64,000 nt of DNA, taken from Bradyrhizobium retamae (GTDB lineage: Bacteria > Pseudomonadota > Alphaproteobacteria > Rhizobiales > Xanthobacteraceae). The notes under the pieces are model-generated. The model was not told where the DNA came from. It did not search any database and worked only from the letters and a program-made list of their open reading frames with translations. Where the stretch lies: the NCBI RefSeq assembly GCF_001440415.1, contig NZ_LLYA01000154.1:1-64000 (forward strand), written 5' to 3'. The translations under genes were made by a program, and so were the position numbers. Position 1 is the stretch's first letter. Each line of letters begins with the position of its first letter. This document shows, one piece after another, positions 28,951 to 40,720 of this stretch.

Positions 28951-29924
28951 GCGGCTTCTCCCGTCATTTCAAGAGCGCGGACGATCGTCCGGGGCAGGAG
29001 TTCGAGCTTGTAATGATTGCCCGACAAGGGACGGGCTCCTTCGAGTGCCAGCCGGGCGGCTGTTTCGAAGATTTTGCGATCCGGTGCCTTGCCGATCAGC
29101 GCTTTCTCCACCATGCGCAGGCGCCACGGCCGAGTGCCCACGCCGCCGACAGCGAGCCGCGCCTGACGGATCACGCCATCCTCAACATCGAGTGCGGCGG
29201 CGGCGGATACGAGCGCGAACTCGTAGGAGGCGCGGTCGCGCACCTTGAGATAGCGCGCCCGCCGGCTGTCCGGGCCACCGGGGATCCGCACCGCGAGGAT
29301 GAGTTCGCCAGGCAGCAGGGTGTGTTCGAGATGCGGCGTGTCTCCCGGCAAGCGAAACAGTTCCTCGACCGGAAAGGTGCGTTCGCCCCTCGGCCCCCTC
29401 ACCTGCATCGTGGCATCGAGCGCGACCAGCGCGACGGCAACGTCCGAAGGATGCGTGGCCACGCAATGATTGCTCGTGCCCAGAATGGCGTGGCCGGCAT
29501 TGAGGCCATCGATGGCGGCGCAGCCGGAGTTCGGGGTGCGCTTGTTGCAGGGCGCGTCGTGCATCCGGAAATAGGGGCAGCGCACGCGCTGAAGCAGGTT
29601 TCCGCCGATGGAAGCCATGTTGCGCAACTGCGGCGAGGCGCCCTCGATCAGGCTTTCGGCGACGAGCGGCTGCAGACGCTGCACGCCCGCGTGGGCGGCA
29701 ACATCGGCCATGCGAGCGAGCGCGCCGATCACGAGATCGGAACCCTCGATGCGGATTTCGGAAAGCGGGAGCGCGTTGATGTCGACAAGATGCGCCGGCT
29801 GCTCCACCTCCTCGCGCATCAGGTCGATCAACGTGGTGCCGCCGGCGATGAAACGTCGGCCGGACGATGCAGCGGCGATGGCGGCCTGGACAGAGGTCAC
29901 CTTCTCGAGCGTGAACGGAAGCAT
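28947..29924 (-). CDS. FAD-binding subunit of xanthine-dehydrogenase-family oxidoreductase, with extra Fe-S motif (PaoB-like)
   Basis: 325 residues from the ATG at 29924 (MLPFTLEKVTSV); the longer frame has no start signal. FAD motif RRFIAGGTTLIDLM (GGT loop) and ASIGGNLLQRVRCPY. The insertion CPYFRMHDAPCNKRTPNSGC is the four-Cys signature found in E. coli PaoB, which binds an additional 4Fe-4S cluster. It overlaps the Mo subunit by four bases (ATGA). This Cys cluster is the best evidence that the complex is a PaoABC-type aldehyde oxidoreductase. Confidence 0.92.
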   Translation of the reverse strand: MLPFTLEKVTSVQAAIAAASSGRRFIAGGTTLIDLMREEVEQPAHLVDINALPLSEIRIEGSDLVIGALARMADVAAHAGVQRLQPLVAESLIEGASPQLRNMASIGGNLLQRVRCPYFRMHDAPCNKRTPNSGCAAIDGLNAGHAILGTSNHCVATHPSDVAVALVALDATMQVRGPRGERTFPVEELFRLPGDTPHLEHTLLPGELILAVRIPGGPDSRRARYLKVRDRASYEFALVSAAAALDVEDGVIRQARLAVGGVGTRPWRLRMVEKALIGKAPDRKIFETAARLALEGARPLSGNHYKLELLPRTIVRALEMTGEAA

Positions 29925-29926
29925 GG

Positions 29927-30553
29927 TCAGGCCCCCTTGGCAGCGTCGGCGACCGCGGCGACGATTCCCGGATAGGCGCCGCAACGGCAGATATTGCCGC
30001 TCATCCAAATCCTGATTTCATCCGGCGAACCTGCATGGCCTTCTGCGATGCAGCCTATTCCCGACATGATCTGTCCGGGGGTGCAGAAGCCGCACTGCAA
30101 ACCGTCGTGCTCGACGAACGCAGCCTGGAGCGGATGAAGCTCGCCATTCGTTTCGAGGCCCTCGATCGTCTTGATCTCAGCCCCATCATGCATCGCAGCC
30201 AGTGTCAGGCAGGAGACGATCCGCCTGCCGTTGAGAAGGACGGTGCAAGCACCGCAGGCGCCCTGATTGCACCCCTTCTTCGTGCCGGTGAGATCGAGCG
30301 TCTCGCGCAGCACATCGAGCAGTGAGCGGCGGGGATCCAGGTCAAGCTCATGCTGCCTGCCATTGACTACCAGGCGGACTCGTCCCGTGGATGCGCTGGG
30401 GGGCCGTTCAGAGATGGGTTGCGCGGCAACTTCCGAGACGGCCGCGAGAGTGGCCACTCCCCCCACCGTAAGCAGAATCGAACGGCGCGATAATCCGCCA
30501 CGCCGTTCTTCGGTCTCAACAGCACCGTCGGTTAACCGCTCATCGTTCTTCAT
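29927..30553 (-). CDS. 2Fe-2S subunit with Tat signal peptide (PaoA-like)
   Basis: 208 residues from the ATG at 30553 (MKNDERLTD). A twin-arginine signal (LSRRSILLTVGGVATLAAVSEVAAQP) precedes the two 2Fe-2S domains: GCNQGACGACTVLLNG...C, then CGFCTPGQIMS...ICRCGAY. The signal shows that the complex is exported folded to the periplasm, with the other two subunits hitch-hiking as in E. coli PaoABC. It is the first gene of the operon; its stop lies two bases before the FAD-subunit ATG. Confidence 0.93.
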   Translation of the reverse strand: MKNDERLTDGAVETEERRGGLSRRSILLTVGGVATLAAVSEVAAQPISERPPSASTGRVRLVVNGRQHELDLDPRRSLLDVLRETLDLTGTKKGCNQGACGACTVLLNGRRIVSCLTLAAMHDGAEIKTIEGLETNGELHPLQAAFVEHDGLQCGFCTPGQIMSGIGCIAEGHAGSPDEIRIWMSGNICRCGAYPGIVAAVADAAKGA

Positions 30554-30743
30554 GGTCTCTGCTCGCTTGCTGATGATCGTTCGCTGACTGCTGAAGGAGA
30601 AGAGATTGACCGAGCCGAACAACGCCGCAGCCAAGCCATCGCCTCAGATGACAGCGCGAACTAAGCATGAACCTGATAGGGTGTACCGTTCGGATATTGC
30701 GGCGACTATCGCGGTGTTGCGATGAAGTGCCGCCGGGCACCTG

Positions 30744-31598
30744 CTACATAGCGCGTCGGAACGCCGATGGCGTCACTCCGACGATCGTTCGGAATGCCGC
30801 GGCGAAGGCTGACGGCGTCTCGTAACCAACTGCAAGCGCGACCTCAGTGACACTCAGGCCTGAATGGGCGAGAAGCTCGCGGGCGCGGCGCATGCGTTGC
30901 GCTGTCAACCACGCATGCGGGGTCTGGCCGGTCGACTGTCGAAAAGCGGTGCAGAAGTGGAAGCGGCTCAGGCCGACAAGCGTGGCGAGTTCATTGAGTC
31001 CGATAGGCTGTTCGAGGTTCTCTCGCATAAACGTCGTGACACGCCGCACCTGCCAGTCAGCGAGCCCGCCCTTTCTGACCTGAGCAGGCATGCTGCCAAA
31101 TGATGAATGCTCGCGGATCAGCCGCGCGCAAAGGAGGTCGATCGCCTGCTCCACGAACAGACGGGACGACGCACTGTCCCGCGCCGCCTCGTGGCTGAGA
31201 ATTTCAAGCAACCCTGCCGCCGCGGGATCGGCGAAAGCCACACGCGGAAGAATCTCGATACGTCTTCCACCCGCAATCTCGTCGGCGCATGCCTGAAGGC
31301 GCTCTTGAGTGAGGTAGACATGCGAAACGACCACGGGACCAGCAATATTCCAGTGGCCATCAACGCCTTTCGGAATGAGGGTGAAGGCTTTCGGGTTGGT
31401 CCAGGAAGTCAGGCGCTTGTTCTCGATCCGCCAGGATATCTCGTGCTGTCCTTCGTAGCAGCCGACCACAACGTATCCAGCCACGCCGCGCATGTAATCC
31501 TCTTGCAGACCACCATGCGCCCACTTTCGCGTCAGCCGCGTATCACCATGCAAAACCTCAGGCACCAGTACCGGCGGCTCGTCCAAAATGCGCGCCAT
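30744..31598 (-). CDS. AraC-family transcriptional regulator
   Basis: 284 residues from the ATG at 31598 (MARILDEPP); a TTG at 31700 gives a longer form. The N-terminal ligand-binding domain (to about 175) has no clear known family. The C-terminal AraC DNA-binding domain has two helix-turn-helix units (IGLNELATLVGLSRFHFCTAFRQSTGQTPHAWL and LSVTEVALAVGYETPSAFAAAFRTIVGVTPSAFRR). It lies upstream of the Pao-like operon on the same strand with a 190-base gap, so it may control that operon or the divergent glycosidase gene. Confidence 0.88.
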   Translation of the reverse strand: MARILDEPPVLVPEVLHGDTRLTRKWAHGGLQEDYMRGVAGYVVVGCYEGQHEISWRIENKRLTSWTNPKAFTLIPKGVDGHWNIAGPVVVSHVYLTQERLQACADEIAGGRRIEILPRVAFADPAAAGLLEILSHEAARDSASSRLFVEQAIDLLCARLIREHSSFGSMPAQVRKGGLADWQVRRVTTFMRENLEQPIGLNELATLVGLSRFHFCTAFRQSTGQTPHAWLTAQRMRRARELLAHSGLSVTEVALAVGYETPSAFAAAFRTIVGVTPSAFRRAM

Positions 31599-32176
31599 CT
31601 CAACGGCAGCATCGGGACTTGCGTGGCCGGCCGCAGATCGGGACAGGCCGCTTGGACTTGACCCGGCCCTGTTTCGGGTACGGAACAGCCGTTGGTCCAA
31701 ACTGTCGCCCCCACCGAGCTACTACACATTTGCAAGGCCATTATGCAAAAGGACGCAGCCATTGTGTAGAAAAACATCTGTGACAATCCTGACGCGCCCC
31801 CTTGTCTGCCTACAAATTGTCACCCATGGTCGTGCGGTTCGGGCGAGGCCTCGGTTCTCGCGGCAGACGCCGGCCGCCTCCCTGCCATGGCGGTATCGGT
31901 TGAACGACTCAAGTTCCCTGAGCAGGCCGTTTCGAATTGGAATGGTGGACATCGCCGTAACGTTGCGCATTGCTTTTTCAACAATCGCAACATCGACTCA
32001 ATCCCGTCACGACACGCCCACGTTGAGTGCGTAAGTGTGGCCTGCTGTTTCGCTTTGCGCGAGTGAAGTGCTCACAAATTGTGCTGCGTCGAACATGCGG
32101 AACACGCAGAGTGGTGAATTTGCGCAAACGACGGCGCCACCAAACAGCAGAAACTTCAAAAGAAAAGGAGCTGTAG
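31599..32176. other. Long regulatory-type gap between AraC gene and glycosidase
   Basis: No supported gene. The DNA is clearly less GC-rich than its flanks. Two similar boxes occur 21 bases apart, GCCATTATGCAAAA (31737-31750) and GCCATTGTGTAGAAAA (31758-31773), a possible regulator site. The glycosidase leader ends in AAAAGGAGCTGTAG just before the ATG at 32177. Confidence 0.5.
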
Positions 32177-34483
32177 ATGGCGGGCGTGTTTCCTGTCCAG
32201 GGATTTGGATTTCTCTCCAACTACAATGGTGCATTTGTCGCCGGTTCCGCGCTCGCCGCCATGCAGGCGATCGCGGGTACGAATGCAAACTCGATCGAGC
32301 TCGCTCCGCGGCTCTTTATGCAAACGAGGACGTCGAATGATGTTTTCGCCGAGCCCAACAAGACAGAGAGCGACGCCAATATTCTCCAGGCCGCGGCAAA
32401 CGCGCAGGCGATCGGTCTTTCAGTCACGCTGAAGCCTATGGTCTCAGCCCTCGATGGCACGCTCGCATACGCACTCATTCCGAGCGATCCCGCCGCCTTC
32501 TTCGCTTCCTACAAGAACCACATGGTTCACATGGCGGAAATCGCCGAGCAAGCCGGCGTGACCATGCTCTCGATCGGCAATGAGCTGGGCAAGCTCTCCG
32601 GACCGCAGTATCGAAGCTACTGGGTCGACCTCATCGATTCCGTACGTGCCGTGTTCCACGGCGAGATCACCTATGCAGCCGCAACCGACGAAGCCATCAA
32701 TGTCAGCTTTTGGGACAAGGTCGATGTCATCGGGATCAACGCCTATCCGCCGCTGACGACGACAACCGATCCGACCGTCGAGGAGATGGTCAATGCGTGG
32801 AACAGCATGTCCACGGACGACTACTGGGCGAAGGTGATGAATCACATGTCGCCGGTCGATTTCTTCCATTCCCTTGCCTTGCAGTACGACAAGCAGGTGT
32901 TCTTCACCGAAACCGGCTATCGCAGCCTCGACGGAACCAATATCAGCCCGGGCGGCTGGGCCGAAGGCACGACGCAGGATGTGCAGGAGCAATACGATGC
33001 CTTCAACGCCTTCTTTCAGGTGTGGGGATCGGAAGGCGGAAGCTGGTTCAGGGGCGCGTCGATCTGGAACTGGGATACGAACAACAAGTACTCGCCGATC
33101 GGCTACTCGCCCCAAGGCAAGCCTGCGCAGGAATTGATTACTGAATGGTACGGAGGTCAGCACCAGCCGCCCGGCCAGACGCTAACGGGTTCTCCGTCTG
33201 CCGATTTGATGGATGTCGGCGGCGGCAATGACGTGCTGTCGGGCGGGGTCGGCAACGACACGATCAAGGCAGGCGGCGGCGACGACACCATTACCGGCGG
33301 CCCCGATACCATTCCGAAACTCACGGAGACGACGGTCACGGTGACGGGCTATAGCTCCGTCGTCGACGGCGTCGGCGCCAAAATGCAGTTCCTGATTAAC
33401 GGGCAGCAGATCGGCAGCACCGTCGAATTCCACGGCGCGACCGACCCATCGGGTTTCCAGACATTCACGTTCACCTTCGCCAACCCGGCTACCGTCTCCA
33501 GTCTCGATCTCGCCTTTATCAACGATATCGCCAACGCCAATGGCGACCGCAACCTTTACATCAAGGACATCACCGTCAACGGAGAGCACCTTGCCGTGTC
33601 GGAAGGCGTCAATCCGAGTTCGCCGGGGACGTGGAACCTCTACCAGAACAAGTCCATCCACTATGACATGACCGGCCGCCAGGACCTGTTCTTCGGTTCG
33701 TCGACCGATAATGACGATCTGGAAGGAGGCCCGGGCAAGGATGTGATCAGCGGCGGCGCCGCGACGGACCTGATCCAGGGTAGCGCAGGCAATGACACCA
33801 TCAACGGCGGTCCTGGCGCTGATGTGATTCACGGCGGGGCGGACGACGACACGATCAACAGCGGCGCCGGCATCACCACGGCGACCGATCAGCTCTACGG
33901 CGACGACGGCAACGACATCATCAAGGCCAGCACGGGCGATACTGGCGCCCTGCTCGACGGCGGCAGCGGCAAAGACCAGCTCTATGGCGGCTGGGTAGCC
34001 AATGTCCTGAGCGGCGGTGACGGCAATGACTATCTCTCCGGCGGCGGCGGACTGGATACGATGCACGGCAACGCCGGCGACGACCAACTGAAAGGCGGCC
34101 CGGCGGCAACCCAAATGTTCGGAGACGATGGCAACGACAGCTTGCAGGGCGGTACCGGCAACGAACTCCTGTACGGCGGCAGCGGCAACGATCGGCTGAT
34201 CGGCGCTGGCGGAAACGATTATCTGGCGGGCGGCACCGGCAACGACACATTCGTGTTCGCCCCCGGCCTCGGCAAGGACACCGTCGCCGATTTCCAGAAC
34301 ACCGATGGCGTGCAGGATATCATTCAGTTCAGCAAAACGGTGTTTGCCGACTTCAGCGCGCTCCAATCGCACATGGCCGAGGTCGGTACCAACGTCGTGA
34401 TCACGGTCGACGCCAACAATGCGATCGAGATTCAGAACAAAACAATGAGCCAACTCCACGCCGGCGATTTTCTGTTCGTGTGA
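32177..34483 (+). CDS. Exported multidomain glycosidase: GH113-like catalytic domain, split RTX repeats, CBM60/36-like module
   Basis: 768 residues, AAGGAG seven bases before the ATG, no N-terminal signal peptide. Residues 1-327 form a TIM-barrel glycosidase of the GH113/clan GH-A type: SIGNELG carries the likely acid/base Glu136, and FFTETGY the likely nucleophile Glu245. A first RTX block (GGGNDVLSGGVGNDTIKAGGGDD, about 348-373) is followed by a module at 384-475 with the calcium-dependent carbohydrate-binding signature DRNLYIKDITVNGEH. A second RTX block (515-690, GGxGxDxI repeats) and a tail ending LHAGDFLFV suggest type I secretion. Mannan is the expected substrate class for GH113, but this is not proven. 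No ABC exporter is adjacent. Confidence 0.85.
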   Translation: MAGVFPVQGFGFLSNYNGAFVAGSALAAMQAIAGTNANSIELAPRLFMQTRTSNDVFAEPNKTESDANILQAAANAQAIGLSVTLKPMVSALDGTLAYALIPSDPAAFFASYKNHMVHMAEIAEQAGVTMLSIGNELGKLSGPQYRSYWVDLIDSVRAVFHGEITYAAATDEAINVSFWDKVDVIGINAYPPLTTTTDPTVEEMVNAWNSMSTDDYWAKVMNHMSPVDFFHSLALQYDKQVFFTETGYRSLDGTNISPGGWAEGTTQDVQEQYDAFNAFFQVWGSEGGSWFRGASIWNWDTNNKYSPIGYSPQGKPAQELITEWYGGQHQPPGQTLTGSPSADLMDVGGGNDVLSGGVGNDTIKAGGGDDTITGGPDTIPKLTETTVTVTGYSSVVDGVGAKMQFLINGQQIGSTVEFHGATDPSGFQTFTFTFANPATVSSLDLAFINDIANANGDRNLYIKDITVNGEHLAVSEGVNPSSPGTWNLYQNKSIHYDMTGRQDLFFGSSTDNDDLEGGPGKDVISGGAATDLIQGSAGNDTINGGPGADVIHGGADDDTINSGAGITTATDQLYGDDGNDIIKASTGDTGALLDGGSGKDQLYGGWVANVLSGGDGNDYLSGGGGLDTMHGNAGDDQLKGGPAATQMFGDDGNDSLQGGTGNELLYGGSGNDRLIGAGGNDYLAGGTGNDTFVFAPGLGKDTVADFQNTDGVQDIIQFSKTVFADFSALQSHMAEVGTNVVITVDANNAIEIQNKTMSQLHAGDFLFV

Positions 34484-34527
34484 CAGGGACAGCCGCTCGG
34501 GTGCCGCCAGCGACAATGCATCGTGCG

Positions 34528-34914
34528 CTAGACCGCGCGGTGGCACGCCGCCTCGACCTTGTTGCCGTCAGGATCGCGCAGGAAGGCGGCGTAATAGGCG
34601 GCATGATAGTGGCGCAGGCCGGGTGGGCCGTCATCGGTGCCGCCGGCTGCAATGCCGGCGCGCCAGAACGCGTCGACCTCGCTTCGCGTTTTTGCCTTGA
34701 AGCACCAGTGCCGGCTGGAAGCCTCATCCGGCTTAGCACCTCTGTAGATGGCGATATAGACGCGGTCTGGAAACTCGGCGTCAGCCCGTTCGCCGTAGCC
34801 GAGCCAGCGGTCGCTGCGGCCGACCTTGACGACGTCGAGCGCTGCCATGATCGCGTCGTAGAAGCGCTCGGCGGCGGCGAAATCTGACACCGTAATGGAG
34901 ACGTGGTCCAGCAT
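34528..34914 (-). CDS. VOC/glyoxalase-fold protein
   Basis: 128 residues: MLDHVSITVSDFAAAERFYDAIMAALDVV is the canonical opening of one vicinal-oxygen-chelate module. HWCFKAKTRSEVDAFWRAGIAAGG and GLRHYHAAYYAAFLRDPDGNKVEAACH complete the pseudo-dimeric fold. Metal ligands His4 and the Glu near the C-terminus (VEAACH) fit. Such proteins include glyoxalases, fosfomycin-type thiol transferases and dioxygenases; the reaction cannot be assigned. It is convergent with the glycosidase. Confidence 0.88.
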   Translation of the reverse strand: MLDHVSITVSDFAAAERFYDAIMAALDVVKVGRSDRWLGYGERADAEFPDRVYIAIYRGAKPDEASSRHWCFKAKTRSEVDAFWRAGIAAGGTDDGPPGLRHYHAAYYAAFLRDPDGNKVEAACHRAV

Positions 34915-34951
34915 CGATCAGTTCCTCGATGATGACTAAGACTATCTCAGC

Positions 34952-35030
34952 CGTCATTGCGAGGAGCGAAGCGACGAAGCAATCCACCTCTCCGCGCGCG
35001 GCGCTATGGATTGCTTCGCTCGCAATGACG
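34952..35030. repeat. Full palindromic dispersed repeat (CGTCATTGCGAG type)
   Basis: Left arm CGTCATTGCGAGGAGCGAAG...AAGCAATCCA (34952-34986) and right arm TGGATTGCTTCGCTCGCAATGACG (35007-35030) are near-complementary and can form a long hairpin. It lies between the VOC gene start and the valS end. A half copy lies at 26781-26810. REP/BIME-like elements of this form are scattered in bradyrhizobial genomes. Confidence 0.85.
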
Positions 35031-35056
35031 GGCGATAATTCCGCGCCTGGCGTGCG

Positions 35057-37924
<2,868 letters not shown>

Positions 37925-38162
37925 GGCATTGCAATCGGGAATGTCGGGGGCGTTCTCGAGCAATCCGTCGCCGGTCCGCTTAGAGAATACGCATCAAAAC
38001 AGCGTGGTAGTGCCCGGTTCTGATGTGATCGGCGCCGGGCCGGCCCCTAGAAAGCCGCCACAGCGCCTCAAGTCAACCTGACAGCTTAAGTCTAGGGCAG
38101 CGGGAAGCGGCGATAACGCCGGTTTGACTGTCCGAATGGGATCGATCCGCCCGGAACTGGCG

Positions 38163-38284
38163 CCCGGTTCTGATTGAATCAGAACCGGGCTCTAGATTCT
38201 TGTTTGGGCGCGTTTTCTTTACGCGAACCGGTGTCCACCCACGGATCAAGTCCGAGGGCATGCTTCGCTGGAAAACGCTCTAGC
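38163..38284. repeat. Dispersed repeat with perfect 13-base palindrome arms, abutting the popZ stop
   Basis: 38163-38175 CCCGGTTCTGATT and 38177-38189 AATCAGAACCGGG are exact reverse complements around one G. The element continues through TCTAGATTCTTGTTT, GCGTTTTCTTTACGCGAACCGG and ends GAAAACGCTCTAG, which on the minus strand contains the popZ TAG. A further CCCGGTTCTGAT lies at 38013-38024. I recognise this sequence type from other bradyrhizobial genomes, from memory only. Confidence 0.75.
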
Positions 38285-38978
38285 GCCCGCGCGAAACCCG
38301 CTCGATTTCGGCCTTGACGATCCGCTCCACCAATCCCGGCAGATTATCATCGAGCCAGGACTTCAGCATCGGCCGCAGCATCTCCTTGACCAGATCTTCC
38401 AGCGTGCGCGCATTATTGCTCAGCACGGTATTGGCCAGCGAATTGAAGGCAGATTCGACCGCGGAGACGGTCGAGCGCGACAAGATCGGCGGCTGCGGTG
38501 CTTCGAACGGCGGCGGCTCGTGGGCTGGCTGCCGCCCCCTGTGGGACTCGCTGAACTCGATGTCGTCCTCCGGCTCGATCTTGTTGAAGGAGGCTTTCGG
38601 TGGCGCCGGATCCGGCAGCGCCATCTCGTCGGTGAGCTCGAACACGTCGGCTTCCGGCTGCGGCGCCGGCCTGATATCGGCCTCGGGCGTTGCCGCATCG
38701 AGGCTCGCCAGCATCGCGTCGATGTCGTCCTGGCTGTTGTTGGCGACCGGTTCAGGCGCGGGTGCAGGCGGCGGCGGGGCCGGCGCGGGCTTCGGAGCAG
38801 CCGGCTTGGGGGCAATAGCCGACGGCGGGATGTCCTTCATTACCGGTTTCGGTGGCGGCGCCGCGGCGGCCTCCGTCTTGGCAGCGGCAGGCTTTGCCTC
38901 GTCGTCGGCAATGATGCGACGGATCGACGCCAGAATCTCCTCCATCGAGGGCTCTTGGACCTTTGCAGGTTGCGTCAT
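38280..38978 (-). CDS. popZ: Polar organising protein PopZ (DUF2497)
   Basis: 232 residues from the ATG at 38978. The N-terminal helix (EPSMEEILASIRRIIADDE) binds partner proteins. A long Pro/Ala/acidic disordered linker (about 25-150) follows, and the C-terminal oligomerisation region reads LEDLVKEMLRPMLKSWLDDNLPGLVERIVKAEIERVSRGR. PopZ forms a polar matrix that anchors chromosome origins and cell-cycle regulators; in Rhizobiales it marks the growing or new pole. It lies upstream of valS, a neighbourhood I associate with Rhizobiales. The stop codon lies inside a dispersed repeat. Confidence 0.93.
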   Translation of the reverse strand: MTQPAKVQEPSMEEILASIRRIIADDEAKPAAAKTEAAAAPPPKPVMKDIPPSAIAPKPAAPKPAPAPPPPAPAPEPVANNSQDDIDAMLASLDAATPEADIRPAPQPEADVFELTDEMALPDPAPPKASFNKIEPEDDIEFSESHRGRQPAHEPPPFEAPQPPILSRSTVSAVESAFNSLANTVLSNNARTLEDLVKEMLRPMLKSWLDDNLPGLVERIVKAEIERVSRGR

Positions 38979-39231
38979 CTCCGACTCCACATCGAAACCA
39001 TTTTATACCAAAGCCAAGAGGGAATTGCCGGTTCCGGAAATGCAGGCCGGGATTTTCACCGCACAAGCCTGACTTGTCCCCAGATCAAGCCCGCCCGCAG
39101 CATCGCGCGGGAGGTCTGCCCCCCTCAAAAACACAACCCGACGCGCGTCCATGAGATGCAAAGACGCGGCGCGAATCGCTCAGCTCGCCCCGGAAACGGT
39201 ACGTCATGGCCACAAATGATTGCAAGCAAAG

Positions 39232-39256
39232 CGCCCGGCGCTTCAGGCGCCGGGCG
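39232..39256 (-). terminator. Strong GC hairpin terminator after the TolC-family gene
   Basis: Ten-base perfect arms CGCCCGGCGC (39232-39241) and GCGCCGGGCG (39247-39256) with a five-base loop, 39 bases past the stop of the outer-membrane gene. The minus-strand sequence after the stem is CTTTGCTTG, a weak U-tract. Confidence 0.7.
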
Positions 39257-39295
39257 ACGATATTCGTCCCGCCTGCGCGGGAATATGCACGGGGA

Positions 39296-40720
39296 TCAGC
39301 GGCCGTCGGGTGTCCGAACGCCGGCCCAGCTATCGCGCACCTGATGATAGTGCACGCTCGGGTCGTAGATCGTGGTGGGCAGGTTCAGCACCTGCGGCGA
39401 CAGACGCCCGATCGTGTTCAGCACGGAGTATGACGCCACCACGCGGTCATGCTGCGCGGTGACGAGCGCGACGCGCGCATTGACCAGCGCCTGCTGCGCG
39501 TTGAGCACGTCGAGCGTGGTGCGCTGTCCGGCCTTGGCTTCCTCGCGCACGCCGTTCAGCGCGATTTCCGACGCCTGCACCTGCGCCTGGGCGGAAGCGA
39601 CCTGCGCCTTTCCCGCAACGAGCTGCCCCCATGCCGTGACCACGTTGGCACGGGTCTGGTCGCGGGTCTGGTCGAGAACGAGGCGCTGCTGCGCCACCGT
39701 TTCCTTGGACTGCCGGATCAGCGAATATTCGGCACCGCCCTGATAGATCGGCACCGAGAGCTGCGTGGTCACGGAGGCGCCGAACGAGCGGTACTGGATC
39801 AGGCTCTGCTCATAGGACTGCTGCACCGCGGCCTGCAGCGTGACCGTCGGCAACAGCGCGCCTTCGGCGACTTTGACCTGGAGATAGCTGACGTCGATGC
39901 CGAACATCGCCGCGGTGACGTTCGGGTTTTGGATCAGGCCGAGCTCGACGGCAGCCGGCAGCGTCGACGGCAGGAAGCGGTCGACTGGCGAGCCCGGCGC
40001 CAGCGCCACCGGCTCGCTGCCGATGATGCGGCGGAAGTTCGACCGCGTCGTGTTCAGGTTGGCTTCCGCGGTCAACAATTGAGTCTTGCCGGCAGCAAGC
40101 TGCGCCTCCGACTGCGCCACGTCGGTGCGCGTCACTTCGCCGACATTGAACCGGTCGCGGGTCTGTTTCAGCGTCTGCTCGAGCACGCGAACGTTGCTCT
40201 TCTGCACCTCGACGATGGCGGAATCGCGCAGATAGTCCATGTAGATCGTCGCGGCGCTGAGCAACACGGTCTGCTCGAGCGCCCGCAGCGCTTCGCGTGC
40301 GCCGGAAACCTGGCCCTCCGCGGCCCGGGTCCTGTTTGCGGTCTGCTGACCGTTGAAGAGCGTCTGCGTGACGGTCCCACCTATGCTGCGCGGCGAATTG
40401 GCGCCGACAATAGGGGTTTTCACGAGGCGCGTTTCGTCGCCGCCCTGCGTGCTCAGCGTATCCGTATATTGGACGCCCGCGCTCGCCGTGACCGCGACTC
40501 TCGGGCGGTAGCCCGACAGCGCCTGCGGCACGTTCTCGTCGGTGACGCGCACCTGCGCGCGCTGTGCATTGAGCTGCGGATTGTTCTGATAGGCGCGCAC
40601 CAGCGCAGCCTCGATCGTGTCGGCCAAGGCGGGCGTCGAGCCCATACATACTAATAGAAGGGCCGAAGCCGCGGCTCCGGCAAATTCCTTCACCCCACGC
40701 ATCCCAAGCAATCCAATCAT
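39296..40720 (-). CDS. TolC-family outer-membrane channel protein
   Basis: About 474 residues from the ATG at 40720; codons at 40762 and 40702 are alternatives, and none has a good ribosome-binding site. A signal peptide ends near STPALADTIEAALVRAYQNNPQL. Two TolC repeats follow, with long helices (EVQKSNVRVLEQTLKQTRDRFNVGEVTRTDVAQSEAQLAAGK and VNARVALVTAQHDRVVASYSVLNTIGRLSP). This is the TolC/type I secretion outer-membrane form, not a lipoprotein. It could serve the RTX glycosidase at 32177, but no inner-membrane exporter is near. The gene pair with the PCMT-like gene upstream is common in Rhizobiales. Confidence 0.93.
   Translation of the reverse strand: MIGLLGMRGVKEFAGAAASALLLVCMGSTPALADTIEAALVRAYQNNPQLNAQRAQVRVTDENVPQALSGYRPRVAVTASAGVQYTDTLSTQGGDETRLVKTPIVGANSPRSIGGTVTQTLFNGQQTANRTRAAEGQVSGAREALRALEQTVLLSAATIYMDYLRDSAIVEVQKSNVRVLEQTLKQTRDRFNVGEVTRTDVAQSEAQLAAGKTQLLTAEANLNTTRSNFRRIIGSEPVALAPGSPVDRFLPSTLPAAVELGLIQNPNVTAAMFGIDVSYLQVKVAEGALLPTVTLQAAVQQSYEQSLIQYRSFGASVTTQLSVPIYQGGAEYSLIRQSKETVAQQRLVLDQTRDQTRANVVTAWGQLVAGKAQVASAQAQVQASEIALNGVREEAKAGQRTTLDVLNAQQALVNARVALVTAQHDRVVASYSVLNTIGRLSPQVLNLPTTIYDPSVHYHQVRDSWAGVRTPDGR

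Noticed and set aside
33220..34250. Repetitive DNA that could be taken for a CRISPR array or tandem satellite
   Set aside because: The repeats are coding (GGxGxDxxx nonapeptides in one frame), of degenerate sequence and without constant spacers.
33182..34546. 454-residue minus-strand frame opposite the RTX repeats
   Set aside because: The repeat pattern and catalytic residues lie on the plus strand; the antisense frame only mirrors the repeats.
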